From: Curtobacterium sp. 9128
GTDB lineage: Bacteria; Actinomycetota; Actinomycetes; Actinomycetales; Microbacteriaceae
Direction: 5' to 3'
Length of the DNA: 64,000 bases
NCBI RefSeq assembly: GCF_007673775.1
Contig: NZ_VEAF01000001.1
Coordinates: 62,001 to 126,000, forward strand
Below, one piece after another: positions 18,750 through 27,205 of this stretch. A program made the translations under genes and the position numbers. Within the stretch, counting starts at the first letter, position 1. Every line of letters begins with the position of its first letter. The notes under the pieces were generated by a model that saw only the letters and a list, made by a program, of their open reading frames with translations, searched no databases and was not told where the DNA came from.

Positions 18750-19585
18750 AGGCGTGCGGCGTGGATCGGGCTGACCAGGATGGCCCGCGCGCCGAGGTCG
18801 TAGAGCGCGTCCATGATGAGGTTCGCGTCGTCACGCGGGATCATCACGCGGACGGCCGACCAGTCCCGGCCGTGCAGCGGCGAGACCGTCGGCGACTCGA
18901 TGCCGGAGGCGATCGCGGTGGCCTGCTCGAGGAGGTCCGTCGGGATGTCGTAGTCGAGCATGACGTAGCCGCGGGCGACGAGCACGCCCTGCAGCCGGCG
19001 GCGCAGGACGTCGATGCCCGGGATCGTCTCGTCGGTGGTGACCAGCAGGGCGGTGGACTCCAGGATGACCGGGCCGAAGATCTCGAGTCCGGCCTGGCGC
19101 AGGGTGCTGCCGGTCGACACGACGTCCGCGACCGCGTCGGCCACACCGAGCCGGACCGCGCTCTCCACGGCACCGTCGAGCTTGACGAGCTCGGCGTGCA
19201 CGCCGTGCCGCGCGAGGAACTCCCTCACCAGGCCGGGGTAGCTCGTGGCGACGCGCACGCCGTCGAGGTCCGACAGCGCGGAGAACCGACCGGGGGTGCC
19301 GGCGAAGCGGAACGTCGAGTCGGCGAACCCGAGCGCGTCGACCTCGTGCGCCCGGGACCCGGAGTCGAGCAGCAGGTCGCGCCCGGTGATGCCGACGTCG
19401 AGCGCGCCGGACCCGACGTACGTGGCGATGTCGCGCGGGCGGAGGAAGAAGAACTCCACGCCGTTGCGCTCGTCGAGCAGGTGGAGCGCCTTCGGGTCAC
19501 GGCGACCGGCGTACCCGGCCTCCCGCAGCATCTCGGAGGCGGTCTCGGACAGCGAGCCCTTGTTGGGCACGGCGATGCGGAGCAT
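18746..19585 (-). CDS. hisG: ATP phosphoribosyltransferase, long form
   Basis: Catalyses the committed step of histidine synthesis, joining ATP and PRPP. The 279-residue protein begins [13 protein letters not shown]. It has the PRPP-binding region [18 protein letters not shown] (about residue 155). The C-terminal ACT-like HisG_C domain (about 200-279) marks the long, histidine-inhibited form that needs no HisZ. The start is ATG 19585. It is 60 bases downstream of hisE. Confidence 0.96.
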   Translation of the reverse strand: MLRIAVPNKGSLSETASEMLREAGYAGRRDPKALHLLDERNGVEFFFLRPRDIATYVGSGALDVGITGRDLLLDSGSRAHEVDALGFADSTFRFAGTPGRFSALSDLDGVRVATSYPGLVREFLARHGVHAELVKLDGAVESAVRLGVADAVADVVSTGSTLRQAGLEIFGPVILESTALLVTTDETIPGIDVLRRRLQGVLVARGYVMLDYDIPTDLLEQATAIASGIESPTVSPLHGRDWSAVRVMIPRDDANLIMDALYDLGARAILVSPIHAARL

Positions 19586-19645
19586 CAGGGTCTGCTTTCT
19601 GGTCGGAGGTGTCGGTGACTGTCTGCGGGAGCGCCGGAGCGCGTC

Positions 19646-19909
19646 CTACAGATGTCGCCAGACGTCCGCCGGGGTGAGGCCCTTCGCGACCATCAGGACC
19701 TGCAGGTGGTAGACGAGCTGGGAGATCTCCTCCGAGGTGCGCTCGTCGCCCTCGTACTCGGCCGCCATCCAGACCTCGGCGGCTTCCTCCACGATCTTCT
19801 TGCCGATCTGGTGCACGCCGGCGTCCAGTTCGGCGACGGTGCCGGAGCCCTCGGGGCGCGTGGCGGCCTTCTCGGTCAGCTCCGCGAACAGGTCGTCGAA
19901 CGTCTTCAC
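19646..19909 (-). CDS. hisE: Phosphoribosyl-ATP pyrophosphatase
   Basis: Hydrolyses PR-ATP to PR-AMP in the second step of histidine synthesis. The 87-residue all-helical protein has the MazG-like metal motifs [20 protein letters not shown] and [14 protein letters not shown]. The start is GTG 19909. A TAGCCT hexamer ends six bases before it, which suggests a leaderless mRNA that starts the his-trp run. Confidence 0.95.
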   Translation of the reverse strand: MKTFDDLFAELTEKAATRPEGSGTVAELDAGVHQIGKKIVEEAAEVWMAAEYEGDERTSEEISQLVYHLQVLMVAKGLTPADVWRHL

Positions 19910-19915
19910 GCTCTC

Positions 19916-19921
19916 AGGCTA
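19916..19921 (-). promoter_or_regulatory. Candidate -10 (TAGCCT) for a leaderless hisE transcript
   Basis: TAGCCT is followed by exactly six bases (GAGAGC) and the GTG start of hisE, so the predicted transcription start falls on the start codon. No Shine-Dalgarno sequence fits in the space. Confidence 0.45.
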
Positions 19922-19979
19922 CCGTCCTCCGCGGGTGCTCCGGTCGCACCGTCCGGACGGGAGGCTCGGCTCGGCCCCG

Positions 19980-20639
19980 TCACGCGCGCGCCGCAGCGGC
20001 GGCCTCACGGAGGTCGACGATCCGCTGCGCGGGCTCGCCACCGTAGACGGCGGACCCGGCGACGAGGGTGTCGGCGCCGCTCTGCACGGCCTGCGGCACG
20101 GTGTCCACCGCGATGCCGCCGTCGACCTCGAGCCAGACGTCGAGTCCGGAGGCGTCGACCGCGGCCCGGGCGTCGGCGAGCTTCGGCATCACGGAGGGCA
20201 TGAACGACTGGCCGCCGAACCCGGGCTCGACCGTCATGAGCAGGATCATGTCGTAGGCGTCCAGGTGGCGGAGCACCTGCGTGACGGGCGTGCCGGGCTT
20301 CACCGCGACGGCAGCGCGGGCACCGTTCGACCGGATCGCGGCGGCGGTCGCCACCGGGTCGACGGCCGCCTCGAGGTGGAACGTCACGCTCGACGCGCCG
20401 GTCTCGGCGTACTTCGGGGCCTCGGAGTCGGCGTCGGTGATCATCAGGTGCACGTCGAGCGGCACCGGCGAGACCTCCTGCAGGCGCTGCACGATCGGCA
20501 GCCCGAGGGTCAGGTTCGGCACGAAGTGGTTGTCCATCACGTCGACGTGCACCATGTCGGCGCTCTCGATGCGGTGCAGCTCCCGTTCGAGGTTCGCGAA
20601 GTCGGCGGACAGGATGCTCGGCGAGATGCGGATCGTCAC
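19980..20639 (-). CDS. rpe: Ribulose-phosphate 3-epimerase
   Basis: Interconverts ribulose-5-phosphate and xylulose-5-phosphate in the pentose phosphate pathway, linking to PRPP supply for the his, trp and pyr genes nearby. The 219-residue TIM barrel has the metal-site motifs HVDVMDNHFVPNLTLG and MTVEPGFGGQ. The start is GTG 20639, with a TAGGGT hexamer six bases upstream. In mycobacteria rpe also follows the fmu/rsmB gene, but there it is followed by ribD-type genes that are absent here. Confidence 0.96.
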   Translation of the reverse strand: MTIRISPSILSADFANLERELHRIESADMVHVDVMDNHFVPNLTLGLPIVQRLQEVSPVPLDVHLMITDADSEAPKYAETGASSVTFHLEAAVDPVATAAAIRSNGARAAVAVKPGTPVTQVLRHLDAYDMILLMTVEPGFGGQSFMPSVMPKLADARAAVDASGLDVWLEVDGGIAVDTVPQAVQSGADTLVAGSAVYGGEPAQRIVDLREAAAAARA

Positions 20640-20645
20640 CCGACA

Positions 20646-20651
20646 ACCCTA
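20646..20651 (-). promoter_or_regulatory. Candidate -10 (TAGGGT) for a leaderless rpe transcript
   Basis: TAGGGT, then six bases (TGTCGG), then the rpe GTG. The geometry puts +1 on the start codon. The 205-base spacer 20640-20844 between rsmB and rpe holds nothing else that I recognise, so it is probably the rpe promoter region. Confidence 0.5.
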
Positions 20652-20844
20652 CCGGCGGCGGCCCGACCACCGGCTCGCCCGACGAGTTGCTCGAGCTGTC
20701 CGTGGTACGTACGGAACGGCTTCGGATCCCCCACGCAGCCTCCCACGGACCCGTCGAACGAAGAGGACCGGCCCTGGACCTGCGGAGCAGGCGGAACCGG
20801 TCGTGTCCGACCAACACATCACACTGGTCAGGAGGAGACGGTCA

Positions 20845-22380
20845 TCACGACCGACGGAACAGCGCGATGAACATCGCGTCCGTCCCGACCCGGTGCGGCC
20901 AGAGCTGCGCCGTCGGGCCGTCCGCGACCTGCGGATCACGGGCCGCGACGCGCCGCACGACCGACGCCGTGTCGAGCTGCTCGAGGACGTCCCCGTGTCG
21001 CGTCATCACCGCGTCGACCTGCCCGCGCGTCTCCGCCAGGTGCGGCGAACACGTCACGTACGCGAGCGTGCCCCCAGGGGCCAGCACCCGGACCGCCGCG
21101 TCGAGCAGCTCGGCCTGCAGCACCGCGAGTTCCTGGACGTCCTCCGGGACCTTCCGCCAGCGGGCCTCGGGGCGACGGCGGAGCGCTCCGAGTCCGGTGC
21201 AGGGCGCGTCGAGGAGGATGCGGTCGAACGTCACGCCCGACCCGTCCGTCCCGTACCGACGGCCGTCGCCCTCGACCACGGTCACCGTGTCGCCGAACCC
21301 GGCGAGGGCCTTCCGCACCAGCCCGACACGCGCCGGCACCAGCTCGTTGGCGGTGAGCGTCGCGCCGCCCTGGGCTGCCTCCGCGGCGAGCAGGGCGGCC
21401 TTGCCGCCGGGCCCGGCGCAGAGGTCCAGCCAGCGCTCCCCCGGACGCACCTCGGAGGCGCGGCTCAGCGCGAGGGCGGCGAGCTGCGACCCCTCGTCCT
21501 GCACGCGGAGTCGCCCGGCAGCCACACCGGGCACACGGGCGGGGTCACCGGTGACGCCCCGGATCCCCACCGGTGAGACCGGCAGCGCATCCGCGTCCAG
21601 CACGGGAGGCTCGGTACCGGTCGCGTCGACGGCCGTCGGTCCGGCGTCGCTCGGCTCGGCACGGGTCGGTTCCGCGTCGGTCGGTCCGGCGTCCGTCGGC
21701 TCGGCGTCCGTCGTCGGCGCGGTCGTCGCGGTGGCGACGTCCTCCTCGGTCGCCAGGCCCGGCAGGGCGGCGAGCTGCACCCGCGGTGCCACGTCGTCCG
21801 CCGCGAGCAGCGCCACGAGTTCGTCCCGGGACCGCTCGGCCGCGAGGGCGTCCCGGAGCGAGGACACCACCCACGTCGGATGCGACCACCTCGTGGCGAG
21901 GAGCGCGTCGCCGGAGAGCCCGCGGGTGATCTCCACGTCCCACTCGTCGGGCGTCCGGGCAGCGACCTTGCGGAGGACCGCGTTCACGAAGCCCGTGGCA
22001 CGCGGGGCCCCCACCTCACGGGTGAGCTCGACCGTGGCGGACACCGCGGCGTGCACGGGCGTGCGCAGGGCGAGGAGCTGGTGGACCCCGAGGCGCATGA
22101 CGTCGAGCACGTCGGCCTCGATGTTCGCGACACGACGTCCGGACGCCGCCTCGACGATGGCGTCGTAGCGTCCGATCATCCGGATCGTGCCGTACGTGAG
22201 CTCGGTGGCGAACCCGGCGTCGCGCGCGGAGAGTGCGGCGCGCCGGATCCGGGTCGGGAGGAGCAGGTTCGCGTAGGCGTCGTCCACCTGCACGGCTCGG
22301 AGCACGTCGAACGCCACACGCCGGGCGCTCGGACCCCGCACCGTGCGCGCCGGCTGCCGGGTCTGCTGGTGGGGGCTCAT
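20845..22380 (-). CDS. rsmB: 16S rRNA cytosine-C5 methyltransferase (RsmB/Fmu family)
   Basis: SAM-dependent m5C methyltransferase acting on 16S rRNA. The 511-residue protein has an N-terminal NusB-like RNA-binding domain (about 20-165). The C-terminal Rossmann domain carries LDLCAGPGGKAALLA (SAM) and the DAPCTGLGALRRRPEARW and CSPHLAET catalytic cysteine motifs. An unusual Thr/Asp/Ala/Glu/Pro repeat is inserted between the domains (about residues 225-250, encoded at 21634-21708). The ATG overlaps the fmt stop as ATGA. Confidence 0.93.
   Translation of the reverse strand: MSPHQQTRQPARTVRGPSARRVAFDVLRAVQVDDAYANLLLPTRIRRAALSARDAGFATELTYGTIRMIGRYDAIVEAASGRRVANIEADVLDVMRLGVHQLLALRTPVHAAVSATVELTREVGAPRATGFVNAVLRKVAARTPDEWDVEITRGLSGDALLATRWSHPTWVVSSLRDALAAERSRDELVALLAADDVAPRVQLAALPGLATEEDVATATTAPTTDAEPTDAGPTDAEPTRAEPSDAGPTAVDATGTEPPVLDADALPVSPVGIRGVTGDPARVPGVAAGRLRVQDEGSQLAALALSRASEVRPGERWLDLCAGPGGKAALLAAEAAQGGATLTANELVPARVGLVRKALAGFGDTVTVVEGDGRRYGTDGSGVTFDRILLDAPCTGLGALRRRPEARWRKVPEDVQELAVLQAELLDAAVRVLAPGGTLAYVTCSPHLAETRGQVDAVMTRHGDVLEQLDTASVVRRVAARDPQVADGPTAQLWPHRVGTDAMFIALFRRS
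21634..21708. repeat. In-frame 15-bp minisatellite inside rsmB
   Basis: Five 15-bp units (21634-48, 49-63, 64-78, 79-93, 94-108), each close to CGTCGGTCCGGCGTC, encode repeats of the pentapeptide TDAEP/TDAGP on the minus strand. They form a linker between the NusB-like and methyltransferase domains. The unit length preserves frame. Confidence 0.85.
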
Positions 22381-23309
22381 GCCAGTGCCTTCCCGGAGAG
22401 GTCGCCGAGACCGCGGGCCCAGGCTGCGGCGTCCATCGGCTTCTTGCCGGCTGGCTGGACCTCGGTGAGGACCAGTGGACCGTCACCGGTGCCGACGAGC
22501 AGCCGACCGTCGTGGACCGTCAGCGCGCCGGGGGCGAGCTGCGGGGCGGGGCCTGCCGAGCCTGGGTCCCGGGTCGCGCGGAGCAGCTTGACGCGCGTGT
22601 CGCCGAGGTGTGCGAACGCACCGGGTTCCGGGGTGACACCGCGGATCCGGGCGTGCACGGCGGCCGCGTCGGCGGTGAAGTCGACGTGGCCGTCCTCGAT
22701 CGTGGTCTTCGGGGCGAGGGTCGGCTCGCCGACCTGCTCGGTGGCGGTGGCGGTGCCGGCCGCGATGTCGTCGACGACGCGCGCGACGACCTCCGCGCCG
22801 GTCTCCGCCATCGCGGCGAGGACCTCGCCCGCAGTGGCCTCGCCGTCGATGGCGAAGGGCTCCGCGGCGAACACCGGACCGGCGTCGAGGGCCTCGACGA
22901 GCTGGAACACCGTCGCGGCGGTGCTGGCGTCACCGGCCATCACGGCGCGCTGCACGGGGGCGGCACCGCGGTACGCCGGGAGGTCGGAGAAGTGCAGGTT
23001 GATCCACCCGTGGCGCGGTGTGTCGAGCGCCGGGCGCCGGAGCAGTGCCCCGTACGCGACGATGACGCCGAGGTCGACGTCGAGCGCGGCGATGCGGGCC
23101 GTCACGGCGTCGTCGACCCGTGAGGCCTCGATCACGGGGAGGCCGAGCTCGGCGGCGGCCTCGGCGACCGGCGTCGGGGTGAGGACGCGCTTCCGGCCCT
23201 GCGGTGTCGGCGGTCGGGTCAGCACGGCGGCGATCTCGTGGTCGGAGACCGCGAGTCGGCGGAGGGTGGGGACGGCCGCAGCGGGGCTGCCGGCGACGAC
23301 GAGACGCAT
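22377..23309 (-). CDS. fmt: Methionyl-tRNA formyltransferase
   Basis: Formylates initiator Met-tRNA using 10-formyl-THF. The 310-residue protein has LHFSDLPAYRG, the catalytic Asn/His/Asp region (NLHFS near residue 106) and the SLLP-like segment replaced by [16 protein letters not shown]. The C-terminal beta-barrel covers about residues 205-305. The ATG 23309 has GGGAGG nine bases upstream. It is separated from priA by 294 bases that hold two large palindromes, so it may not be strictly co-transcribed. Confidence 0.96.
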   Translation of the reverse strand: MRLVVAGSPAAAVPTLRRLAVSDHEIAAVLTRPPTPQGRKRVLTPTPVAEAAAELGLPVIEASRVDDAVTARIAALDVDLGVIVAYGALLRRPALDTPRHGWINLHFSDLPAYRGAAPVQRAVMAGDASTAATVFQLVEALDAGPVFAAEPFAIDGEATAGEVLAAMAETGAEVVARVVDDIAAGTATATEQVGEPTLAPKTTIEDGHVDFTADAAAVHARIRGVTPEPGAFAHLGDTRVKLLRATRDPGSAGPAPQLAPGALTVHDGRLLVGTGDGPLVLTEVQPAGKKPMDAAAWARGLGDLSGKALA

Positions 23310-23380
23310 GGGTTCGATCCTCCCACGGCGGCGGCGGTGGGGCGTGTCGGGGGGCGGGGGGCGCCCGCGGGTCCGACTCC

Positions 23381-23422
23381 GAACGACACGGTCGCTGTCG
23401 TACGACAGCGACCGTGTCGTTC
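23381..23422. repeat. Perfect 42-bp palindrome (copy 1)
   Basis: The 42 bases from 23381 to 23422 equal their own reverse complement. The half-site reads GAACGACACGGTCGCTGTCG and the centre is GTAC. As RNA or single-stranded DNA this gives a 20-bp hairpin with almost no loop. It lies 72 bases upstream of fmt. Confidence 0.9.
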
Positions 23423-23452
23423 GGTGCGGGCGCGTGGTGTCGCGTTCGGCCC

Positions 23453-23494
23453 GAGCGACATCGTCGTCGTCGTACGACAGCGACGCTGTCGTTC
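23453..23494. repeat. Imperfect 42-bp palindrome (copy 2)
   Basis: Same length, same GTAC centre and clear similarity to the first copy (right half ACGACAGCGACGCTGTCGTTC), but with several mismatches in the left half (GAGCGACATCGTCGTCGTC). The 30-base gap between copies suggests a duplicated or dispersed palindromic repeat, like REP/BIME units. Confidence 0.75.
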
Positions 23495-23503
23495 CGAGTC
23501 GAG

Positions 23504-23590
23504 CGCGGGAGCGGGCGGGCAGGCGAGCGCGGGAGCGGGCGACGGCGGGCGCGTGCGGGCGCGGGCGACGGCGGGCGCGTGCGGGAGGGG
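23504..23590. repeat. GC-rich direct repeats downstream of priA
   Basis: Two nested direct repeats: GAGCGCGGGAGCGGGC occurs twice (around 23501-23540), and GGGCGACGGCGGGCGCGTGC occurs twice (around 23537-23585). With the palindromes they fill the 294-base priA-fmt spacer. No gene was seen in it. Confidence 0.65.
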
Positions 23591-23603
23591 GGCGCCCGGC
23601 GCG

Positions 23604-25655
23604 TCAGACCTCGGCGAAGGGCTCGGCGTCGTCGAGGCGCGCGCGGAGCGCCGGGGCAGCGCGGCGCTTCTCGCCTCCCGGCAGCACGCGGCGCGTGGAC
23701 GAGCGACGGATGACCTCCGCCTTCAGGGTCGCGGCGACCTCGGTCCCGTGGGCGTAGGGGAAGCGCACGATGGCGCGCACGGTGCCGGGGACGGGGTCCT
23801 CGATCGGGACGGGTCCGAGCACGGGGCCGACGAGTGCGTCGCCGAGGGCCTCCACCGCCGCGGTGACGGCCGGCTCCGTGCCGGTGAGCGTCGCGACGCG
23901 GACGGCCGGCGGGAACAGGAGCTCGCGGCGGTCGACGAGCTCGTCGTGTGCGGGTCCGTCGAGCTGCCACAGGGCCATCGCCGTCGCGAGCCGGCCGCCG
24001 ATGCCCACGAGGTACACCGACGCTCCGGGAGCACCCTTCGCCGCGGCGTTGGTCCAGAAGCGCAGCACCTCCTCCTGCACGCGGAGCCCCTCGCGCGCGA
24101 GCATCCGCTCCCCGTCGAGCAGCAGCACGCAGGCGTAGCCGCCCGGGGTCGACGGTTCGGCGCCGCGGGTGGCGACCACGACCGCGGGCTTCGCCGGGAC
24201 CTCGTCGATCGGCCGTGAGCCGTCGGCGACGATGATCCTGGTGCCGGGGAACGCCCGACCGAGTTCGTCCGCCGTGCGCTGTGCCCCCTGCCCGACGGGC
24301 TTGAGCTTCCCGCCGCCGCACGTCGGGCAGCGGTACCCGACCGCCAGCGCGCCGCAGAACCGGCACTGCGGCACGGCCCCGTGCGTGGGGCTGCCGAGCG
24401 GACCACCGCACACCCGGCAGTGCGCCCGCTCCCCGCAGTCCGCGCAGACCAGTCCGGTACCGAAGCCGGGGTTCGCGACCTGCACGAGCACCGGGCCGGT
24501 CCGGCTGGCCTCGCGGGCGGCACGCCACGCACTGCTCGGGATGCGTGCCTGCGCGGCGGGTCCGTCGGCGTTCACCTGCTGCTGCGTCGGGATGACGTTC
24601 GGCACGGCCTGCCGGTACGGGGCGACGTCCTCGAGCCACTGCAGCTCGACGAGGCGCTGCACGTCGGTGCTCCGTGCGTGCGACGCGAACAGCAGCGCGG
24701 CGCCGGACTGCGCGGCCCGGACGAGGGCGACGTCGCGCGTGTGCACGTACGGTGCGCGGGGTTCGATGAACGACTGGTCGCCGTCGTCCCACATCGCGAT
24801 GAGCCCGAGGTCGTCCGCCGGGGCGTACATCGCCGTGCGGTTGCCGATCGCGACCACCGGGTGCGTCCGTGCCTGCAACAGCGCCTTCGCCCGCTGGCCG
24901 TTCGTCTGCTTCGCGTCGAACCGGACGACACGCTCGGCGGGGACGTACACGTGCAGCGCGCGCTCGAGGTCCGTCAGGTCGCGGAAGTCGGGCACCGCGA
25001 TGACGGCGGAGCGTTCCGCGGCGAGGGTGCGCGCAGCGGCCTGCGCGAGGGTCGCCGCCCACCCGGGGACCCACACGTGCACGGGCTCGGGAGCCTCGCC
25101 GGAAGTCGGAGCCGAAGCAGAAGCGGGAGCAGGAGCAGGAGCAGGGCTGGCGGCACCGACGGCACCGAGGTCCACCGGGTGCGGCACCGCGGCGACGGCA
25201 GCACGGCCGTCCTCGGCGAGGACCCGCTCGAGCACGCCGTCGCCGTACCCCGTGACCTCCGGCGCGACGACCGCGGTCGGCACGTGCGACGGGTCCCGCG
25301 CCAGCCACGCCTTCTCGGCACGGACCTGCCGGGTCGGCACCGCCAGCCGGAGGACGTCGCTCGCCACACCGGCAGCGCGGTCGGCGACGGCGCGGGCGAG
25401 TCGCCAGATCTCCGGCGCGAGCACCGGGACCGCGCTGACGACCGTCTCGACGGCGCTGAGCTCGCCCGGGTAGCCACCCTCGCGGAGGACCTCGACCACG
25501 TACGCGTCCGACATCCGGGCACCGGTCCGGAGCGGGACCTTGACCCGCACCCCCGGCACGCAGTCGTCCTCGAGCTCGGCCGGCACCCGGTAGTCGAACA
25601 GACGGTCGAGCTGCGGGAGCGGCGAGTCGAGGACGACGCGCGCGACGGTGGTCAC
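23604..25655 (-). CDS. priA: PriA-like primosomal protein N', degenerate helicase
   Basis: Homologue of the replication restart protein PriA. The 683-residue protein has the N-terminal 3'-end-binding fold (VVLDSPLPQLDRLFDYRVP) and the paired zinc cysteines CADCGERAHCRVCG and CRFCGALAVGYRCPTCG (about residues 405-445). The Walker A loop is not visible: the expected GxTGSGKT is replaced by the segment around VHVWVPGWAATLAQ. The DEEH box is replaced by WDDGD. Actinobacterial PriA proteins are known to lack these motifs, so this is probably an assembly factor rather than an active helicase. An Ala/Pro/Ser linker lies near residues 170-185. The start is GTG 25655, eight bases after metK. Confidence 0.9.
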   Translation of the reverse strand: MTTVARVVLDSPLPQLDRLFDYRVPAELEDDCVPGVRVKVPLRTGARMSDAYVVEVLREGGYPGELSAVETVVSAVPVLAPEIWRLARAVADRAAGVASDVLRLAVPTRQVRAEKAWLARDPSHVPTAVVAPEVTGYGDGVLERVLAEDGRAAVAAVPHPVDLGAVGAASPAPAPAPASASAPTSGEAPEPVHVWVPGWAATLAQAAARTLAAERSAVIAVPDFRDLTDLERALHVYVPAERVVRFDAKQTNGQRAKALLQARTHPVVAIGNRTAMYAPADDLGLIAMWDDGDQSFIEPRAPYVHTRDVALVRAAQSGAALLFASHARSTDVQRLVELQWLEDVAPYRQAVPNVIPTQQQVNADGPAAQARIPSSAWRAAREASRTGPVLVQVANPGFGTGLVCADCGERAHCRVCGGPLGSPTHGAVPQCRFCGALAVGYRCPTCGGGKLKPVGQGAQRTADELGRAFPGTRIIVADGSRPIDEVPAKPAVVVATRGAEPSTPGGYACVLLLDGERMLAREGLRVQEEVLRFWTNAAAKGAPGASVYLVGIGGRLATAMALWQLDGPAHDELVDRRELLFPPAVRVATLTGTEPAVTAAVEALGDALVGPVLGPVPIEDPVPGTVRAIVRFPYAHGTEVAATLKAEVIRRSSTRRVLPGGEKRRAAPALRARLDDAEPFAEV

Positions 25656-25663
25656 GCGGACCT

Positions 25664-26878
25664 TCAGACGGCGGCGGTGGCGAGTCCTGCGGCCTGGCGG
25701 AGCTCCTCGACGCGGTCGAGCGCCTCCCAGGTGAACCCGGGGAGCTCGCGGCCGAAGTGGCCGTACGTCGCGGTCTGCGCGTAGCGCGGCTTCAGCAGGT
25801 CGAGGTCACGGATGATCGCCGCCGGACGGAGGTCGAACACCGTGCGGATCGCCGCCTCGATGGTGGCGTCGTCGACGTGCCCGGTCCCGAAGGTCTCGAC
25901 GTAGAGCCCGACGGGCTTCGCCCGACCGATGGCGTAGGCGACCTGGACCTCGAGCCGGTCGGCGAGGCCCGCCGCGACGGCGTTCTTCGCGACCCAGCGC
26001 AGCGCGTAGGCGGCCGAACGGTCCACCTTCGACGGGTCCTTGCCGCTGAACGCGCCACCGCCGTGACGGGAGGCCCCACCGTAGGTGTCGACGATGACCT
26101 TGCGGCCGGTGAGCCCGGCGTCGCCCTGGGGGCCACCGATCTCGAAGCGACCGGTCGGGTTCACGATGACCTCGACCCGGGAGGAGTCGAGGTCGACGAG
26201 GTCGAGCACCGGACGGATGACGTGCTCGGTGATCGCCGCGGTGAGCTCGTCGAGCGTCACAGCCGGCGAGTGCTGCGTCGACACGACGACCGTCTCGACC
26301 GTCTTCGGCACGACGCCGTCGTACCCGACGGTGACCTGGGTCTTGCCGTCGGGGCGCAGGAAGTCCAGCGTGCCGGACTTGCGGACGGCGGCGAGCCGCT
26401 CGGCCAGGCGGTGCGCGAGCCAGATCGCGACGGGCATGTACTCGGGCGTCTCGTTCGTCGCGAACCCGAACATGATGCCCTGGTCCCCGGCACCCTGACG
26501 GTCGAGCGGGTCGACGCCGGCACCGGTACGGGTGTCGAGCGACTCGTCGACGCCCTGTGCGATGTCGGGCGACTGGGCCCCGATCGAGACCTCGACACCG
26601 CAGGTGCGGCCGTCGAACGAGACCTCGGACGAGTTGTAGCCGATGCCCGTGATGACGTCACGGACGAGCTTCGGGATCTCGACGTAGCCGGAGGTCGTGA
26701 CCTCACCCGCGACGTGCACGAGCCCCGTCGTGACCATCGTCTCGACGGCCACGCGGGCGTGCGGGTCGACGGTCAGCAGTGCGTCGAGGATGGTGTCCGA
26801 GATCTGGTCGCAGATCTTGTCGGGGTGGCCCTCCGTCACCGACTCGGACGTGAACAGGCGCAGCGTGCTGGACGTCAC
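25664..26878 (-). CDS. metK: S-adenosylmethionine synthetase
   Basis: Makes SAM from methionine and ATP, supplying the nearby methyltransferase RsmB. The 404-residue protein carries [12 protein letters not shown] (ATP), [10 protein letters not shown] (metal/ATP) and the P-loop-like [16 protein letters not shown]. The frame is open back to 27193, but that part is the shadow of rpoZ. GTG 26878, five bases after the rpoZ stop, begins [13 protein letters not shown] as in other MetK proteins. The usual coaBC gene between rpoZ and metK is absent. Confidence 0.97.
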   Translation of the reverse strand: MTSSTLRLFTSESVTEGHPDKICDQISDTILDALLTVDPHARVAVETMVTTGLVHVAGEVTTSGYVEIPKLVRDVITGIGYNSSEVSFDGRTCGVEVSIGAQSPDIAQGVDESLDTRTGAGVDPLDRQGAGDQGIMFGFATNETPEYMPVAIWLAHRLAERLAAVRKSGTLDFLRPDGKTQVTVGYDGVVPKTVETVVVSTQHSPAVTLDELTAAITEHVIRPVLDLVDLDSSRVEVIVNPTGRFEIGGPQGDAGLTGRKVIVDTYGGASRHGGGAFSGKDPSKVDRSAAYALRWVAKNAVAAGLADRLEVQVAYAIGRAKPVGLYVETFGTGHVDDATIEAAIRTVFDLRPAAIIRDLDLLKPRYAQTATYGHFGRELPGFTWEALDRVEELRQAAGLATAAV

Positions 26879-26883
26879 CGGGC

Positions 26884-27150
26884 TCAGACGGTCGGCTGCG
26901 GCTGCTGCTTGGTGACGGTGAGCTTGTCCTCGTTGATCTCGTGGAGGGCCACCGACAGCGGCTTGTCGTCGATCGTGGAGTCGACGAGCGGACCGACGTT
27001 GTCGAAGAGCGAGCCCTCGTGCAGGTCGGCGTAGTAGTCGTTGATCTGGCGGGCACGCTTCGAGGCGAAGATGACGAGCGCGTACTTCGACTCCACCTTG
27101 GCGAGCAGGTCGTCGATGGGCGGGTCGATGATGCCCTGGGGGTTGGCCAT
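26884..27150 (-). CDS. rpoZ: RNA polymerase omega subunit
   Basis: Small subunit that stabilises the beta' subunit. The 88-residue protein has the omega motifs [32 protein letters not shown] in two adjoining blocks ([30 protein letters not shown]) and a short polar C-terminus. The ATG 27150 has GGAG eight bases upstream. It follows gmk by 55 bases, the conserved actinobacterial order. Confidence 0.96.
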   Translation of the reverse strand: MANPQGIIDPPIDDLLAKVESKYALVIFASKRARQINDYYADLHEGSLFDNVGPLVDSTIDDKPLSVALHEINEDKLTVTKQQPQPTV

Positions 27151-27205
27151 GGTGTCTCCAGTCGACAGAAGATGGTGTGTGCCCGGTGAGCACGGGCGCC
27201 CCCGG

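Noticed and set aside
20640..20844. Possible tRNA or riboswitch in the rsmB-rpe spacer
   Set aside because: No cloverleaf, no CCA-type acceptor stem and no known riboswitch core were recognised.
23310..23603. Short open frames across the palindromes between priA and fmt
   Set aside because: They encode the repeat in various frames (for example RTTATVSFG-like strings) and have no ribosome site. The palindromic DNA explains them.
22930..25308. Second long minus-strand frame overlapping priA and fmt
   Set aside because: It is a different frame over priA and fmt with low-complexity Arg-rich translation. The real frames have family motifs.
26879..27193. N-terminal extension of metK back to 27193
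   Set aside because: This stretch is out of frame with rpoZ and gives Arg/His/Pro-rich nonsense. MetK begins naturally at GTG 26878.
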